This document shows positions 15,871 to 24,939 of a stretch of 64,000 nucleotides of DNA, piece after piece (the stretch's first letter is position 1; every line of letters begins with the position of its first letter). This stretch comes from Rhizobium sp. CF122 (GTDB taxonomy: Bacteria > Pseudomonadota > Alphaproteobacteria > Rhizobiales > Rhizobiaceae). The stretch spans positions 124,001 through 188,000 of the forward strand of contig NZ_AKKA01000008.1 of the NCBI RefSeq assembly GCF_000282035.1. The letters are read 5' to 3'. A model generated the notes under the pieces. It was not told where the DNA came from, searched no databases, and was given only the letters and a program-made list of their open reading frames with translations. Both the position numbers and the translations under genes were made by a program.

Positions 15871-16279
15871 TGCGACGATCCGTGGCTGTGTCTGAAGGGC
15901 TGGGACACGTCGAGGGACGTGTTTGGTGAAAGTTGTAGCCTTCTTTTTCCAGACCGAAACAGGCAGCTTCGGATCGATAAAATTAACCTAAATTTTTCGT
16001 AAAATTGTACGGTGTCGCGAATATCTGGACCATCTCGTCGTTTCTAGCCATCGAAGAGCGCGTGTAGCGCGATCGCTGCGAGAAAGGCGACGACGACCGA
16101 CGCAATCATTGCGACCCGACGTTGGCCCTTTCCAAGGCACGGAACCGCACCCCTCGCTTCGTGCGGAGACGATGCTCTCGAACAAGAGCGATATTGGCAC
16201 GGGCGCGCTTCTTTTTGCCGGCCGTGGCGGCCCGCCAAAGACGTCGGCCGTTCGAACATGCTGGTCGACGGCCGTTTGC
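15871..16279. other. Intergenic region with one palindrome
   Basis: No convincing gene. It holds the palindrome at 15905-15922 and an AT-rich stretch around 15978-16010. A minus-strand frame of 21 hydrophobic residues, MIASVVVAFLAAIALHALF and two more, lies at 16044-16109 and resembles small membrane peptides. It is too short to call. Confidence 0.4.
15905..15922. promoter_or_regulatory. Palindrome ACACGTC-N4-GACGTGT
   Basis: ACACGTC and GACGTGT form a perfect 7-bp inverted repeat with a GAGG spacer, 35 bases upstream of the acyltransferase start. It is a plausible operator for a dimeric repressor of that gene; no family is assigned. Confidence 0.45.
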
Positions 16280-16489
16280 CTAAAGGACCTTGAGGTTTTC
16301 AGCAGAAGACTTTCCTGACCGCCGGTCCTGAACGATCTCGTAGCTGACCTTCTGGCCTTCCTTCAATCCGGACAGACCCGAACGCTGAACAGCCGATATA
16401 TGGACGAATGCGTCGGTCGATCCGTCGTCCGGTTGGATGAAGCCGAAACCCTTGTCCTGATTGAACCACTTTACTGTCCCGGTAGCCAA
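16280..16489 (-). CDS. CspA-family cold-shock protein
   Basis: 69 residues from a TTG at 16489, chosen because the family begins (M)ATGTVKWF and GAGGAT lies about eight bases upstream. The RNA-binding motifs are present: [11 protein letters not shown] (RNP1) and AFVHISAVQ (RNP2). It binds single-stranded RNA/DNA and acts as an RNA chaperone in the cytoplasm. A second cold-shock protein of the same length is encoded at 24940. The two share most of the RNP region but differ in their C-terminal halves, so they are paralogues rather than a recent duplication. Confidence 0.92.
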   Translation of the reverse strand: MATGTVKWFNQDKGFGFIQPDDGSTDAFVHISAVQRSGLSGLKEGQKVSYEIVQDRRSGKSSAENLKVL

Positions 16490-16676
16490 AATCCGATCCT
16501 CACGTGTAGCACTCCAGCGGACAGACATTGGAAGACGGTTGGCGTGTTGGCAAGCCGCAAGCCATAGGATAGCCGACGGGCAGGATGAACAAATGGGCCT
16601 TCTCGTTGACCGGAAACGCGAACTTCACCATTATGACGCCGCTGAAGCAGGAATGCTCCTGCACAAGAACGAGTCG

Positions 16677-16994
16677 ATGCGCCTACTGATCAACGTCCTT
16701 GTCGCGACCATGATGCTGCTGGGTTCGCTTGCCGCACCCTGCATAGCCGCACCTGTCGATCGTGCCCACGCAGACCCGGTTGTCGTCAGTGTCGCTGCGA
16801 CCTCCGACGGACACCATCGCGGCGACGGCCGATCTGTTTCGGGGGCACACTGCCAGCAGGACGGCATCGTCGCACAAGCTCCAGAAGACCTTCATTCGCA
16901 GCCCGACGCCGTGGTGTTTGGCGTCATCGCTTCCGTTGCCTTTGCGGGCGCTCTCGAGCCTGTCGAGCAGCGTCCCCCCATCGCTTCCGTCTGA
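16677..16994 (+). CDS. Hypothetical small secreted protein
   Basis: 105 residues from ATG 16677; ATG 16653 in the same frame is an alternative. A signal peptide is clear (MRLLINVLVATMMLLGSLAA). The mature part is His-, Asp- and Ala-rich (SDGHHRGDGRSVSGAHCQQD) and ends with a weakly hydrophobic stretch (FGVIASVAFAGAL). No family is recognised. In length, leader and a His/Cys patch it resembles the other unassigned secreted proteins of this island. It is 37 bases upstream of the L,D-transpeptidase gene and could be co-transcribed with it. Confidence 0.55.
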   Translation: MRLLINVLVATMMLLGSLAAPCIAAPVDRAHADPVVVSVAATSDGHHRGDGRSVSGAHCQQDGIVAQAPEDLHSQPDAVVFGVIASVAFAGALEPVEQRPPIASV

Positions 16995-17031
16995 TCTCCG
17001 TTCGCTCGAATTCCAGACCAAAGGGAAGGGC

Positions 17032-18108
17032 ATGACCTTGCGCATGTCGATGTTTGCAATCCACGTCAGTGGCTTATCTTCGTTGTTGAATGTCTTCTAT
17101 CAAATAGACTGGGGGCGGCGACGTCTTCGCGGGGTAGCGCTTGCGGCCGTGGCCGTGGTCCTGAGCGGCTGCGTACAGTCGCTCGACGATCTCGGCGTGG
17201 CTTCGCACGATATACCGCCGAAGCTGCTGGCCAGCATGCGGGCAAAAGGCATGAAGCCGGAAAGTCCGGTCCTTGTCCGCATCTTCAAGATGGAAAGCGA
17301 ACTGGAGGTCTGGAAAGCAGATGGCAGCGGCAGCTATGCCTTGCTCAAGACCTATCCAATGTGCCGCTGGTCCGGCAAGCTCGGCCCTAAGACGAAGACC
17401 GGGGACCGACAGGCGCCAGAGGGGTTCTACAGCGTCTCCACGGGAGGCCTCAATCCGAAATCGCAGTTCTATCTTTCCTTCAATCTCGGCTACCCGAACC
17501 GTTTGGAGACTGCCCTCGGTTATTCCGGCGAAGCACTGATGGTGCACGGCGCCTGCTCGTCGTCGGGTTGCTTTGCGCTGACCGACCAGGGCGTCGGCGA
17601 AATCTACGCCGTCATCGAGAAGGCCCTGAAGGGTGGACAGCAGGCGTTCCAGGTCCAGGCCTATCCGTTTCGCATGACGCCACAGAACCTCGCAGCACAT
17701 CGCGACGACTCGAATTTCGCCTTCTGGAGGAACCTCAAGGAAGGCTACGACATCTTTGAAGTTCGGCGACGCGAACCCAGGGTCGCCGCATGCGGCAGGA
17801 AGTACGTCTTCGACGCCGAATTCAAGGACGGCGATCCTGGCGATCCGCTTACGGCATGTCCGGAGCGCATCGATCAATCCGATCCGGCGGTCGTAGCCAA
17901 ATCATCCGCCGACGATCGGAGATACCAGGAACTTGCCGCCAAGAGCTTCACGCCGCTCGCTTATCAGGATGGAGGCATGCACCCGAGCTTCCGTGCGCTT
18001 CTCAAGGAAAACGGCGACGTCAAGCTCGCGGAGAAGGTCTCCGTCATCAAGTATCCGATCAGCCGCCCGGTGGCGGCGCTGGCCGATCCTTTCGACGGAA
18101 GGGAGTGA
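17032..18108 (+). CDS. L,D-transpeptidase (YkuD domain) lipoprotein
   Basis: 358 residues from ATG 17032, directly after AAGGGAAGGG; ATGs at 17044 and 17050 are alternatives. A hydrophobic leader ends in the lipobox VVLSGC (about 38-43). The YkuD domain follows (about 75-220), with GDRQAPEGFYSVSTGGLNP and the catalytic motif VHGACSSSGCFALTD, in which the Cys is the acylated nucleophile. The C-terminal 130 or so residues have no assigned domain. It would make or edit 3-3 peptidoglycan cross-links, or attach proteins to peptidoglycan. Its presence in a copper island is notable because copper inhibits L,D-transpeptidases in E. coli. Confidence 0.87.
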   Translation: MTLRMSMFAIHVSGLSSLLNVFYQIDWGRRRLRGVALAAVAVVLSGCVQSLDDLGVASHDIPPKLLASMRAKGMKPESPVLVRIFKMESELEVWKADGSGSYALLKTYPMCRWSGKLGPKTKTGDRQAPEGFYSVSTGGLNPKSQFYLSFNLGYPNRLETALGYSGEALMVHGACSSSGCFALTDQGVGEIYAVIEKALKGGQQAFQVQAYPFRMTPQNLAAHRDDSNFAFWRNLKEGYDIFEVRRREPRVAACGRKYVFDAEFKDGDPGDPLTACPERIDQSDPAVVAKSSADDRRYQELAAKSFTPLAYQDGGMHPSFRALLKENGDVKLAEKVSVIKYPISRPVAALADPFDGRE

Positions 18109-18170
18109 CGTGTCCTGTCGGGATCGTGGGCGCTGCCATGTTCCGCGACGCATGTGAAAGCGAGGACGCC

Positions 18171-18503
18171 ATGCGAATGATACTTGCTGCGATCGGGATG
18201 GCGTTTGCCACCGTGGCCCACGCCCATCATGCGCCGTCGGGCTTCACCTACGAGCCGTTCTGCTGCAACGGAGACGGTGACAGCGGGGATTGCCAGAGGA
18301 TTTCGTCGAAGACCGTCCGCCCTCGCCCGGAAGGATACGAAGTGACGCTGCTGCCCGGCGACCATCGGTTGGCGACGCGCAGACACGTCTTCCTGATCCC
18401 ACAGGCGCAGACACGGGAGTCGCCGGACGGCGCCTACCACCTCTGCCTGTTTCCCAACGAAGACACGGTGCGATGCTTCTATGCGCCGCCACTGGGATTC
18501 TAG
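18171..18503 (+). CDS. Hypothetical Cys-rich secreted protein
   Basis: 110 residues from ATG 18171, with GAGGA five bases upstream. The signal peptide is MILAAIGMAFATVAHA. The mature protein begins HHAPSGFTYEPFCCNGDGD, followed by SGDCQRI and LCLFPNEDTVRCFYAPP near the end, giving five cysteines that could form disulfides or bind metal. No family name is recognised, but the layout is clearly that of a real exported protein. It lies 62 bases downstream of the L,D-transpeptidase gene on the same strand. Confidence 0.7.
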   Translation: MRMILAAIGMAFATVAHAHHAPSGFTYEPFCCNGDGDSGDCQRISSKTVRPRPEGYEVTLLPGDHRLATRRHVFLIPQAQTRESPDGAYHLCLFPNEDTVRCFYAPPLGF

Positions 18504-18689
18504 GGAGGAGGACTTCAAACCAAGGACGCGAAATGGCGGCCCGCTCGCGGCGGGTGGTGTCTGCGCCATCCGTATCGGGTCATTCCCTGCGGCTTGTACA
18601 CCGACACTGCCGTCGTCGCGAAATACGACGAGGCCTGCGGCATGGACGACGAACGAGGGCCGAAGATCGAGAAGGTCGCTGTTCGACAT

Positions 18690-18842
18690 GGCCGACTCGA
18701 GCGACGCAACGGCGACGTAGACTATTCCCTTCATCCGCAGCAGCAGGACCACCGCGACAAGGAGAGTCGCGATCACCACAAGTCCGAGGATGCCCGCAAG
18801 CCCCATGCTCACATGATGTCGGCCATCATGGCCTCCGTTCAT
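18690..18842 (-). CDS. Small single-TM protein coupled to cusA (C-terminus uncertain)
   Basis: The start ATG at 18842 overlaps the cusA stop (ATGA), as in a translated operon. The N-terminus MNGGHDGRHHVSMG is His-rich, and one membrane helix follows (LAGILGLVVIATLLVAVVL). After about residue 40 the frame stays open for another 250 residues to 17964, but that part is antisense to the 18171 and 17032 genes and shows no protein character. The true end has probably been lost or shifted. I give only the part that looks real. Small proteins like this often accompany CusA pumps. Confidence 0.45.
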
Positions 18843-21800
18843 TCCGCTGCCTCGAGGCTACGCTCGTCGTCTTCCGTGTCGGACCGCAAGATCGCATACG
18901 CCGTCGCAGGAAGTCGCCATCCCTTGACCATGCCGTAGACTGCCGGAATGACGACCAGCGTCAGCAGCGTCGACGACACCATCCCGCCGATCATCGGCGC
19001 GGCGATGCGCTGCATGATCTCCGATCCCGTGCCGGTCCTCCAGAGGATGGGAACGAGGCCGGCCATGATGGCGACGACAGTCATCATCTTCGGCCTGACG
19101 CGCTCGACCGCGCCGACCATGATCGCTCTGTTGAGGTCCAGCCTCGAGAAGGAACGACCTTCCTTTTCACAGGCTTCGCGCTGTTCCTTCAAGGCGTGGT
19201 CGAGGTAGATCAGCATGATCACACCCGTCTCGGCCGCCACACCCGCAAGGGCGATGAAGCCGACGGCGACCGCCACGGACGCATTGAAACCCATCCACCA
19301 CATCAGCCATATGCCGCCGACCAGCGCGAAGGGCAGGGACAGCATGACGATCATCGTCTCGGTCAGCGCCTTGAAGTTCAGGTAAAGCAGCAGGAAGATC
19401 AGCGCCAGCGTCAGGGGGACGACGATCGCAAGCCGCGCCTCGGCCCGTTCGAGATATTCGAACTGGCCGCTCCAGGCGACGGAATAGCCGGGCGGCATCC
19501 TCACCGATTTGGCGACAGCCTGCTGGGCTTCGGCGACGTAACCGCCGAGATCGCGGTTGGCGATGTCGACGTAGATGTAGACCGCAAGCTGGCCGTTCTC
19601 GGTACGGATGGTCGTCGCCCCTCGGGTGAGCTTGACGTCGGCCACCTCGCCGAGAGGAACGGTTCCGCCGCCAGGGAGAGATACTTGCACGTCCCTGGCG
19701 ATCGCCTGCGGATCGCTCCGGAAGGCTCTCGGATAGCGGATCGCGACGCCGTATCGTTCCCGGCCTTCGACAGTCGAAGTGACGACCTCGGAGCCGAGTG
19801 CCATGCTGACGACATCCTGGACATCGTTAATGGTCAGTCCGTAGCGGCCCAGCGCGACGCGATCGGGAACGATGTCGAGGTAGTAGCCGCCGATCACCCG
19901 CTCTGCATAGGCGCTCGACGTGCCGGGGATCGTCTTCAGAACCGCCTCGATCTGGCGGGCGATCGTCTCCATCTCGCCGAGGTCAGTGCCATAGACCTTG
20001 ACGCCCACGGGCGTCCTGATCCCGGTCGACAGCATGTCGATGCGTGCCCGGATCGGCATGGTCCAGGCGTTGGAGACGCCGGGGAACTGCAGGGCCGCGT
20101 CCATCTCCTGCTTCAGGCTGTCGATCGTCACGCCCGGCCGCCATTCCGACTTCGGCTTGAGCGTGATGATCGTTTCGAACATTTCCGTCGGGGCCGGATC
20201 GGTGGCGGTCAGGGCACGCCCAGCCTTGCCGAAGACGCTTTGCACCTCGGGGAAGGACTTGATGATGCGGTCCTGCGTCTGCATCAGCTCCGCCGCCTTG
20301 GTGACGGAGATGCCGGGCAGGGTCGTCGGCATGTACATCAGCGTGCCCTCGTCGAGATTGGGCATGAACTCGCTGCCGATGTGCTGTGCGGGCCAGACGG
20401 TCGCCGCCAGGATGGTGACGGCGGCCAGGATCGTCAAAGTCTTCACCTTCAGCACGCCGGAGATGACCGGGCGGTAGACCCAGATCAGAAAGCGGTTCAC
20501 CGGATTCTTCCGTTCAGGGACGATATGCCCACGGACGAACAGCACCATCAGTGCCGGCACCAGCGTCACCGATAGCAGCGCGGCCGCCGCCATCGAGAAG
20601 GTCTTTGTGAAGGCGAGCGGACCGAACAAGCGTCCCTCCTGCGATTCCAGCGTGAAGATCGGCAGGAAGGATACGGTGATGATCAGCAGGCTGAAGAACA
20701 GCGCCGGACCGACCTCGCTCGCCGCCTCGACAAGAATGTCGATCCTCGGCTTGTCCGGCGGCGCCCGTTCCAGATGCTTGTGGGCGTTCTCGATCATGAC
20801 GATCGCCGCGTCGATCATCGCGCCGATGGCGATGGCGATACCGCCGAGGCTCATGATGTTCGCGCCAAGACCGAGCAGCCGCATCGCGATGAAGGCGATC
20901 AGGATGCCGACCGGCAGCATGATGATGGCGACGAGGGCGCTGCGGACATGTAGCAGGAACGCGATGGTTACCAGCGCGACGACGATGGATTCTTCCACCA
21001 GCGTGCCCTTCAGCGTCTCGATAGCAGCCTCGATCAAGGTCGAGCGGTCGTAGACGGGAACGATCTCGGTCCCTGCCGGAAGGCTGCTCTGGATGGAATC
21101 GAGGCTCTTCTTGGCATTGTCGATGACGGTCAGCGCATTGGCCCCGAACCGCTGCAGCACGATGCCGCTCGCGACTTCGCCTTCGCCGTTCAGTTCGGTG
21201 ATGCCGCGCCGTTCGTCCGGAACGAGTTCCACCTTGGCAACGTCACTGAGCTTGAGCGGAACGCCGTTCTGGCTCTTCAGAACGATGTTCTCGATGTCGG
21301 GGATACCCTTGAGGTAGCCGCGCCCGCGCACCATGAACTCGAACTCGGACAGCTCGACCGTACGGCCGCCGACGTCGGTGTTGCTGGCGCGGACCGCGTT
21401 GGCGACGTCACTGAGCGACACGCCCTGCGCCTTGAGGCGGGCCGGATCGACGACGATGGAATATTGTTTGACGAAGCCGCCGACGCTGGCGACTTCCGAG
21501 ACGCCTTCGGACTTGGAAACGGCGAAGCGCACCACCCAGTCCTGCACCGATCGCAGTTCGGCGAGCGACAGCTCCTTGGCGATGACTGCATACTGGTAGA
21601 CCCAGCCGACGCCCGTCGCGTCAGGGCCGAGCGTCGGCGTGACGCCCTGGGGAAGGCGGCTTTGTGCGGCGTTCAAATATTCCAGCACGCGGCTGCGCGC
21701 CCAGTAGGGATCGGTGCCGTCGTCGAAGATCACATAGACGAAGGAGACGCCGAAGAAGGAGAAACCGCGCACGACCTTTGATTTCGGCACCGTCAGCATC

Positions 21801-22015
21801 GACGTCGTCAGCGGATAGGTCACCTGGTCCTCGACCACCTGCGGGGCCTGGCCGGGATATTCGGTATAGACAATGACCTGCACGTCGGAGAGATCGGGAA
21901 TGGCGTCCAGGGGAAGGGACCGCAGAGCATAGACGCCGCCGGCGACGGCGAGCGCCGCGCCAACGAAAATCAGCACGAGATTATGGGCGGACCAGGAGAT
22001 CAAACGGGAGATCAT
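18839..22015 (-). CDS. cusA: CusA-type heavy-metal RND efflux pump
   Basis: 1,058 residues, the usual length for HME-RND pumps. Twelve membrane helices are evident with two large periplasmic loops. The TM4 motif GAMIDAAIVMIENAHKHLE (about residues 400-420) carries the proton-relay Asp and the family's IENAHKHLE block. The ends of the protein match the Cu/Ag branch (LISWSAHNLVLIFVGAAL at the start). It exports Cu(I)/Ag(I) from periplasm or cytoplasm through a TolC-like duct, driven by protons. It overlaps cusB by four bases upstream and a small membrane protein gene downstream. The outer-membrane partner is not in this operon and may be the TolC-like protein at 10141. Confidence 0.93.
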   Translation of the reverse strand: MISRLISWSAHNLVLIFVGAALAVAGGVYALRSLPLDAIPDLSDVQVIVYTEYPGQAPQVVEDQVTYPLTTSMLTVPKSKVVRGFSFFGVSFVYVIFDDGTDPYWARSRVLEYLNAAQSRLPQGVTPTLGPDATGVGWVYQYAVIAKELSLAELRSVQDWVVRFAVSKSEGVSEVASVGGFVKQYSIVVDPARLKAQGVSLSDVANAVRASNTDVGGRTVELSEFEFMVRGRGYLKGIPDIENIVLKSQNGVPLKLSDVAKVELVPDERRGITELNGEGEVASGIVLQRFGANALTVIDNAKKSLDSIQSSLPAGTEIVPVYDRSTLIEAAIETLKGTLVEESIVVALVTIAFLLHVRSALVAIIMLPVGILIAFIAMRLLGLGANIMSLGGIAIAIGAMIDAAIVMIENAHKHLERAPPDKPRIDILVEAASEVGPALFFSLLIITVSFLPIFTLESQEGRLFGPLAFTKTFSMAAAALLSVTLVPALMVLFVRGHIVPERKNPVNRFLIWVYRPVISGVLKVKTLTILAAVTILAATVWPAQHIGSEFMPNLDEGTLMYMPTTLPGISVTKAAELMQTQDRIIKSFPEVQSVFGKAGRALTATDPAPTEMFETIITLKPKSEWRPGVTIDSLKQEMDAALQFPGVSNAWTMPIRARIDMLSTGIRTPVGVKVYGTDLGEMETIARQIEAVLKTIPGTSSAYAERVIGGYYLDIVPDRVALGRYGLTINDVQDVVSMALGSEVVTSTVEGRERYGVAIRYPRAFRSDPQAIARDVQVSLPGGGTVPLGEVADVKLTRGATTIRTENGQLAVYIYVDIANRDLGGYVAEAQQAVAKSVRMPPGYSVAWSGQFEYLERAEARLAIVVPLTLALIFLLLYLNFKALTETMIVMLSLPFALVGGIWLMWWMGFNASVAVAVGFIALAGVAAETGVIMLIYLDHALKEQREACEKEGRSFSRLDLNRAIMVGAVERVRPKMMTVVAIMAGLVPILWRTGTGSEIMQRIAAPMIGGMVSSTLLTLVVIPAVYGMVKGWRLPATAYAILRSDTEDDERSLEAAE

Positions 22016-23439
22016 GGTTTGGCCTCCTCGGTCATGGCGCTGAGCGCCGAGTTCAGGTTGCTTTCCGCGTCGAGCAGGAAGTTAGCGGACACGACGACCT
22101 TGTCGCCGGCGGCGACGCCCTTGGTGATCTCCGTGCTGTCCTCGCCTCGGACGCCGAGCACGACGTCTTTCGGCTCGAACTTTCCGTCGCCCTTGTCGAT
22201 GAAGACGATCTGGCGGTCGCCCGTGTCGACGACGGCGCTATTGGGGACGGCGACGACCGGGTTGGGAGCACCGGCCTCGATCGCGACGTCTGCATACATG
22301 TTGGCGAGCAGTGTGCCGTCCGGATTGGGGAGCTCGATGCGGATCTTCGTCGTCCGCGTCTGCGTCTCGACCTCCGGATAGACAAGATTGACGATACCCT
22401 TGAACGTCCTGCCTGGAAGGCTCCGGACGGTGACGTCGGCCTGCGCGCCGATCCGGACGGAGGCGAGGTCGTATTCCGGGACGTTGGCGATCACCCAGAC
22501 GTTGGAGATGTCGGCGATGCGGAACAGCACGTCGCCGGGCTTGGCCATCATGCCGGTCGTCGCCATGCGCTCGAGCACGATGCCATCGCGCGGGGCGGTG
22601 TAGGTCATGCTCGCCGGCACCTGTCGGGTCCGGGCTATGCTATCGACGACTTCCTGCGGGACGCCGAGGTTCTTCAGCCGCAATGCCGAGCCGGCGTCGT
22701 CGTCTCCGCGTCCACCGGTCCTGCCGGCGGCGTATTCCGAGGCGGCGGTGGCGATCTCCCTCGAATAGAAGCGGAAGAGCCTCTCTCCCTTGCCGATGTG
22801 GTCGCCCGTCGTGACGTTGGCGACGTCGTCGATAAAGGAGTCCGTGCGCATCGAGATGATGCTGACGAGGCGCTCATCGAGCGCCACGGTGCCCGGCACG
22901 CGAACCTTGCGGCCGATGCTGGCCATCTCGGCGGTCGCCGTCTTCACGCCCGTGCGCTGCAGCTTGCCGAGCGAGACCTTGACCGTGGAAGCGTCGGACT
23001 GCTCGCCCTCGTAGACAGGAATGTAGTCCATGCCCATCGAATCCTTCTTCGGCACCTTCGACGTGTCCGGCAGACCCATCGGGTTGCGATAGTAGAGGAT
23101 GGGTCGTTTCGACGGCGGGGCGTCCGTGGCTGCGGCAGCGGCGGGCGCCTTCGCCTTGTCGTCGAAGCTGACGTCCTCGCTCGCGTGCACGGCGACGAAC
23201 GGTCGTCCGTCGTCGATGTTCTTCGGCGTCGCCGAGAACTGCGGCAAGCCGTCCGGATGGCGGTAGTAGATGACCGCTCCAGTCGGGGAGGGAGTGGGAG
23301 CGGCGGGCGTTGCGAGCGCCGTCTCGGCCAGGTCGAAGCCGAGAACGGATGCCAGGTTGTTCGTGCCAGCCCAATAGCCTCCCGCGCCGAGCAATACGGC
23401 GAGGCAGAGCGTGGCTGCCACACGCGATGGCGTGTTCAA
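22012..23439 (-). CDS. cusB: CusB-type RND periplasmic adaptor with heavy-metal-binding domains
   Basis: 475 residues with an N-terminal hydrophobic anchor (AATLCLAVLLGAGGYWAG). Two copies of the short heavy-metal-binding motif follow: YYRHPDGLPQFSATPKN (about 59-75) and YYRNPMGLPDTSKVPKKDSM (about 116-135, followed by GMDYIPVYE). The membrane-fusion part shows the usual beta-barrel and lipoyl segments, e.g. VTTGDHIGKGERLFRFYSRE and APRDGIVLERMATTGMMAKP. It bridges CusA and the outer-membrane channel and hands over metal. It overlaps both cusA and the upstream FixH-like gene by four bases, so translation is coupled through the three genes. Confidence 0.92.
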   Translation of the reverse strand: MNTPSRVAATLCLAVLLGAGGYWAGTNNLASVLGFDLAETALATPAAPTPSPTGAVIYYRHPDGLPQFSATPKNIDDGRPFVAVHASEDVSFDDKAKAPAAAAATDAPPSKRPILYYRNPMGLPDTSKVPKKDSMGMDYIPVYEGEQSDASTVKVSLGKLQRTGVKTATAEMASIGRKVRVPGTVALDERLVSIISMRTDSFIDDVANVTTGDHIGKGERLFRFYSREIATAASEYAAGRTGGRGDDDAGSALRLKNLGVPQEVVDSIARTRQVPASMTYTAPRDGIVLERMATTGMMAKPGDVLFRIADISNVWVIANVPEYDLASVRIGAQADVTVRSLPGRTFKGIVNLVYPEVETQTRTTKIRIELPNPDGTLLANMYADVAIEAGAPNPVVAVPNSAVVDTGDRQIVFIDKGDGKFEPKDVVLGVRGEDSTEITKGVAAGDKVVVSANFLLDAESNLNSALSAMTEEAKP

Positions 23440-23840
23440 GGCGCTGCCTTGAGGACGACTTCGCCCTCGACGGTGTCCGGCTCGCCCTGGATCTTGGCGG
23501 CGAGCTTGAAGCGCCAGCCGCCCGCCATGGTGAAGTCGGACTTGAAGGCGTAGACGCCGGGTTCCGTCGAGCTGGCCGCTTCGACTGGGGTCGTCATCGT
23601 CTCCATGCCCTCGGGGGCCATGTCCATGCGGGTGGTGAAGATGACGGCGTCGGGAACCGGCTTGCCCGTCCGCTTGTCGACCAGGCGGACGGAGACCAGC
23701 GATCCCTGGCCCTGCTTGACGTCGGTCGAAACCGGCTGGAACTCGTAGTCCTGCGCGGCTGCGAAGGACACGGTGGCGGAGCCGACGACCAGAGCGCCGG
23801 CGAGGAGCATCGCTCCTGCTGAAAAGGAAGTCTTGTTCAT
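23436..23840 (-). CDS. FixH/YtkA-like periplasmic protein
   Basis: 134 residues with a signal peptide (about 1-28, ALVVGSATVSFAAA). The mature part is a small beta-sandwich of the YtkA/FixH-like kind, with SLVSVRLVDKRTGKPVPDAV and the family-typical PGVYAFKSDFTMAGGWRFKL near the end. Proteins of this type often accompany copper pumps or oxidase assembly genes and are thought to bind or deliver copper. It overlaps cusB by four bases, so it is part of the efflux operon. The exact role is not established. Confidence 0.82.
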   Translation of the reverse strand: MNKTSFSAGAMLLAGALVVGSATVSFAAAQDYEFQPVSTDVKQGQGSLVSVRLVDKRTGKPVPDAVIFTTRMDMAPEGMETMTTPVEAASSTEPGVYAFKSDFTMAGGWRFKLAAKIQGEPDTVEGEVVLKAAP

Positions 23841-23969
23841 GATTCCGATCTCATCGGGACGGATCTCTTTGATCTCGTCCTCGGGTCAAAATTGATGGCC
23901 GTCGGATTCCAACGAACGTATTCGTGCGTCCGGTGTGAACCGCAGGCGTGCTTCAAGAATGGATTGAGA

Positions 23970-24353
23970 TCAGGCTTTCGGAGGTCGGGCCGGCGGCTCG
24001 ACAAGGGCCGGCGTCAGTTGCGACGCGGGAATCAGATTGTAGCGGTGGGACTGCCAGGAGACGGCGAACGACCAGCCGTGGCCGCCCGGGGCGTGGGCGA
24101 AGATCGAGGTCGTGCACACCAATGACAGCGGGCAGCCCTTGGCGCAGTCCGGCTTGACGGGCTGCTTTTCCGGGCAGCAGGGCATCTCCTCCGCCATCTT
24201 CATGCCGGGCATGGCGCTGGACATATCCTCCATCGCCGCCGCACCCGAAGACGCCATGGCGCTGCTGGCCAGTCCAATGCTCGCAGGGCCGACGGCAACG
24301 ACGAACATGGCGACAAGCAGAAACAGGCGATGGAGGGCCTTGTGGAGATTCAT
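23970..24353 (-). CDS. Hypothetical exported Met/Cys-rich protein upstream of the cus operon
   Basis: 127 residues from ATG 24353; the ribosome site is weak. A signal peptide (about 10-35, LFLLVAMFVVAVGPASIGLA) is followed by a Met-rich patch, MEDMSSAMPGMKMAEEMPCC, and further cysteines in KPDCAKGCPLSLVCTT. These are plausible Cu(I) or other soft-metal ligands. No family is recognised with confidence. It lies 129 bases upstream of the FixH-like gene, probably in the same transcript, and parallels the His/Cys protein that heads the other copper operon. Confidence 0.7.
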   Translation of the reverse strand: MNLHKALHRLFLLVAMFVVAVGPASIGLASSAMASSGAAAMEDMSSAMPGMKMAEEMPCCPEKQPVKPDCAKGCPLSLVCTTSIFAHAPGGHGWSFAVSWQSHRYNLIPASQLTPALVEPPARPPKA

Positions 24354-24939
24354 GCGCCGGATATTGGCATGACGATTCCGGGAATGGAAGGCGGGTTCAC
24401 GGAGATGTGTTTTGAGATCGCCGCGGCGGCGGGCCGCGCATCAATGAGAATTCTGACCGTGCTCCGCTCGGAGCATCTGCTGCGTCACCGCGACCGGGCG
24501 CTTCGTCAGAGGCTATTCGATGACAACGTTCTCGCAAACGCAGTTAGCTGTGTTGGACACGATCATGGATGGAGGCGAGGCGAGTTTTTGGTAAGGCTAC
24601 AACTAAGTTCTTTCGATCATCGAGGGCGAAAGCCTGACGAAAGCGGAGTATGCAGCGCGGATCGGTCAGAGGCTTTCGAGTTACCGTGCTCACCCGCCGA
24701 AGACAAACAGGGCGGCATGTATCCGCAAGATACACAACCAAAAATAGAATAGCGGCAAATTTCATAACAAGAAGTTGACGAGACGTCGATGACACTATAT
24801 CAAGAACCATCGATACTTTGTTTGCCGATATTGTTTTTGCAGCGCTCTGCGCCTCTTGATCAACTTTCCCTCTCAAAAGTCGAAACCACCGCCGTGCGTC
24901 GCACGGTGGTCGATCAGTCGTGCGATGAAAGGGTTTGTT
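24354..24939. other. Intergenic region between the cus operon and a cold-shock gene
   Basis: No clear gene. A plus-strand frame at about 24605-24750 reads LSIIEGESLTKAEYAARIGQ, then RLSSYRAHPPKTNRAA, and ends at TAG 24748. It looks protein-like but has no usable start codon and no family I know. AT-rich sequence before 24850 probably holds the cold-shock promoter. No CueR-like box was found for the cus operon here. Confidence 0.4.

Noticed and set aside
17964..18689. Extension of the small membrane protein after cusA to 292 residues
   Set aside because: The extension is antisense to the 18171 and 17032 genes, and only the first 50 or so residues look real.
18290..20575. Plus-strand open frame of 761 residues
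   Set aside because: It is antisense to cusA and shows only charged, repetitive residues with no domain.
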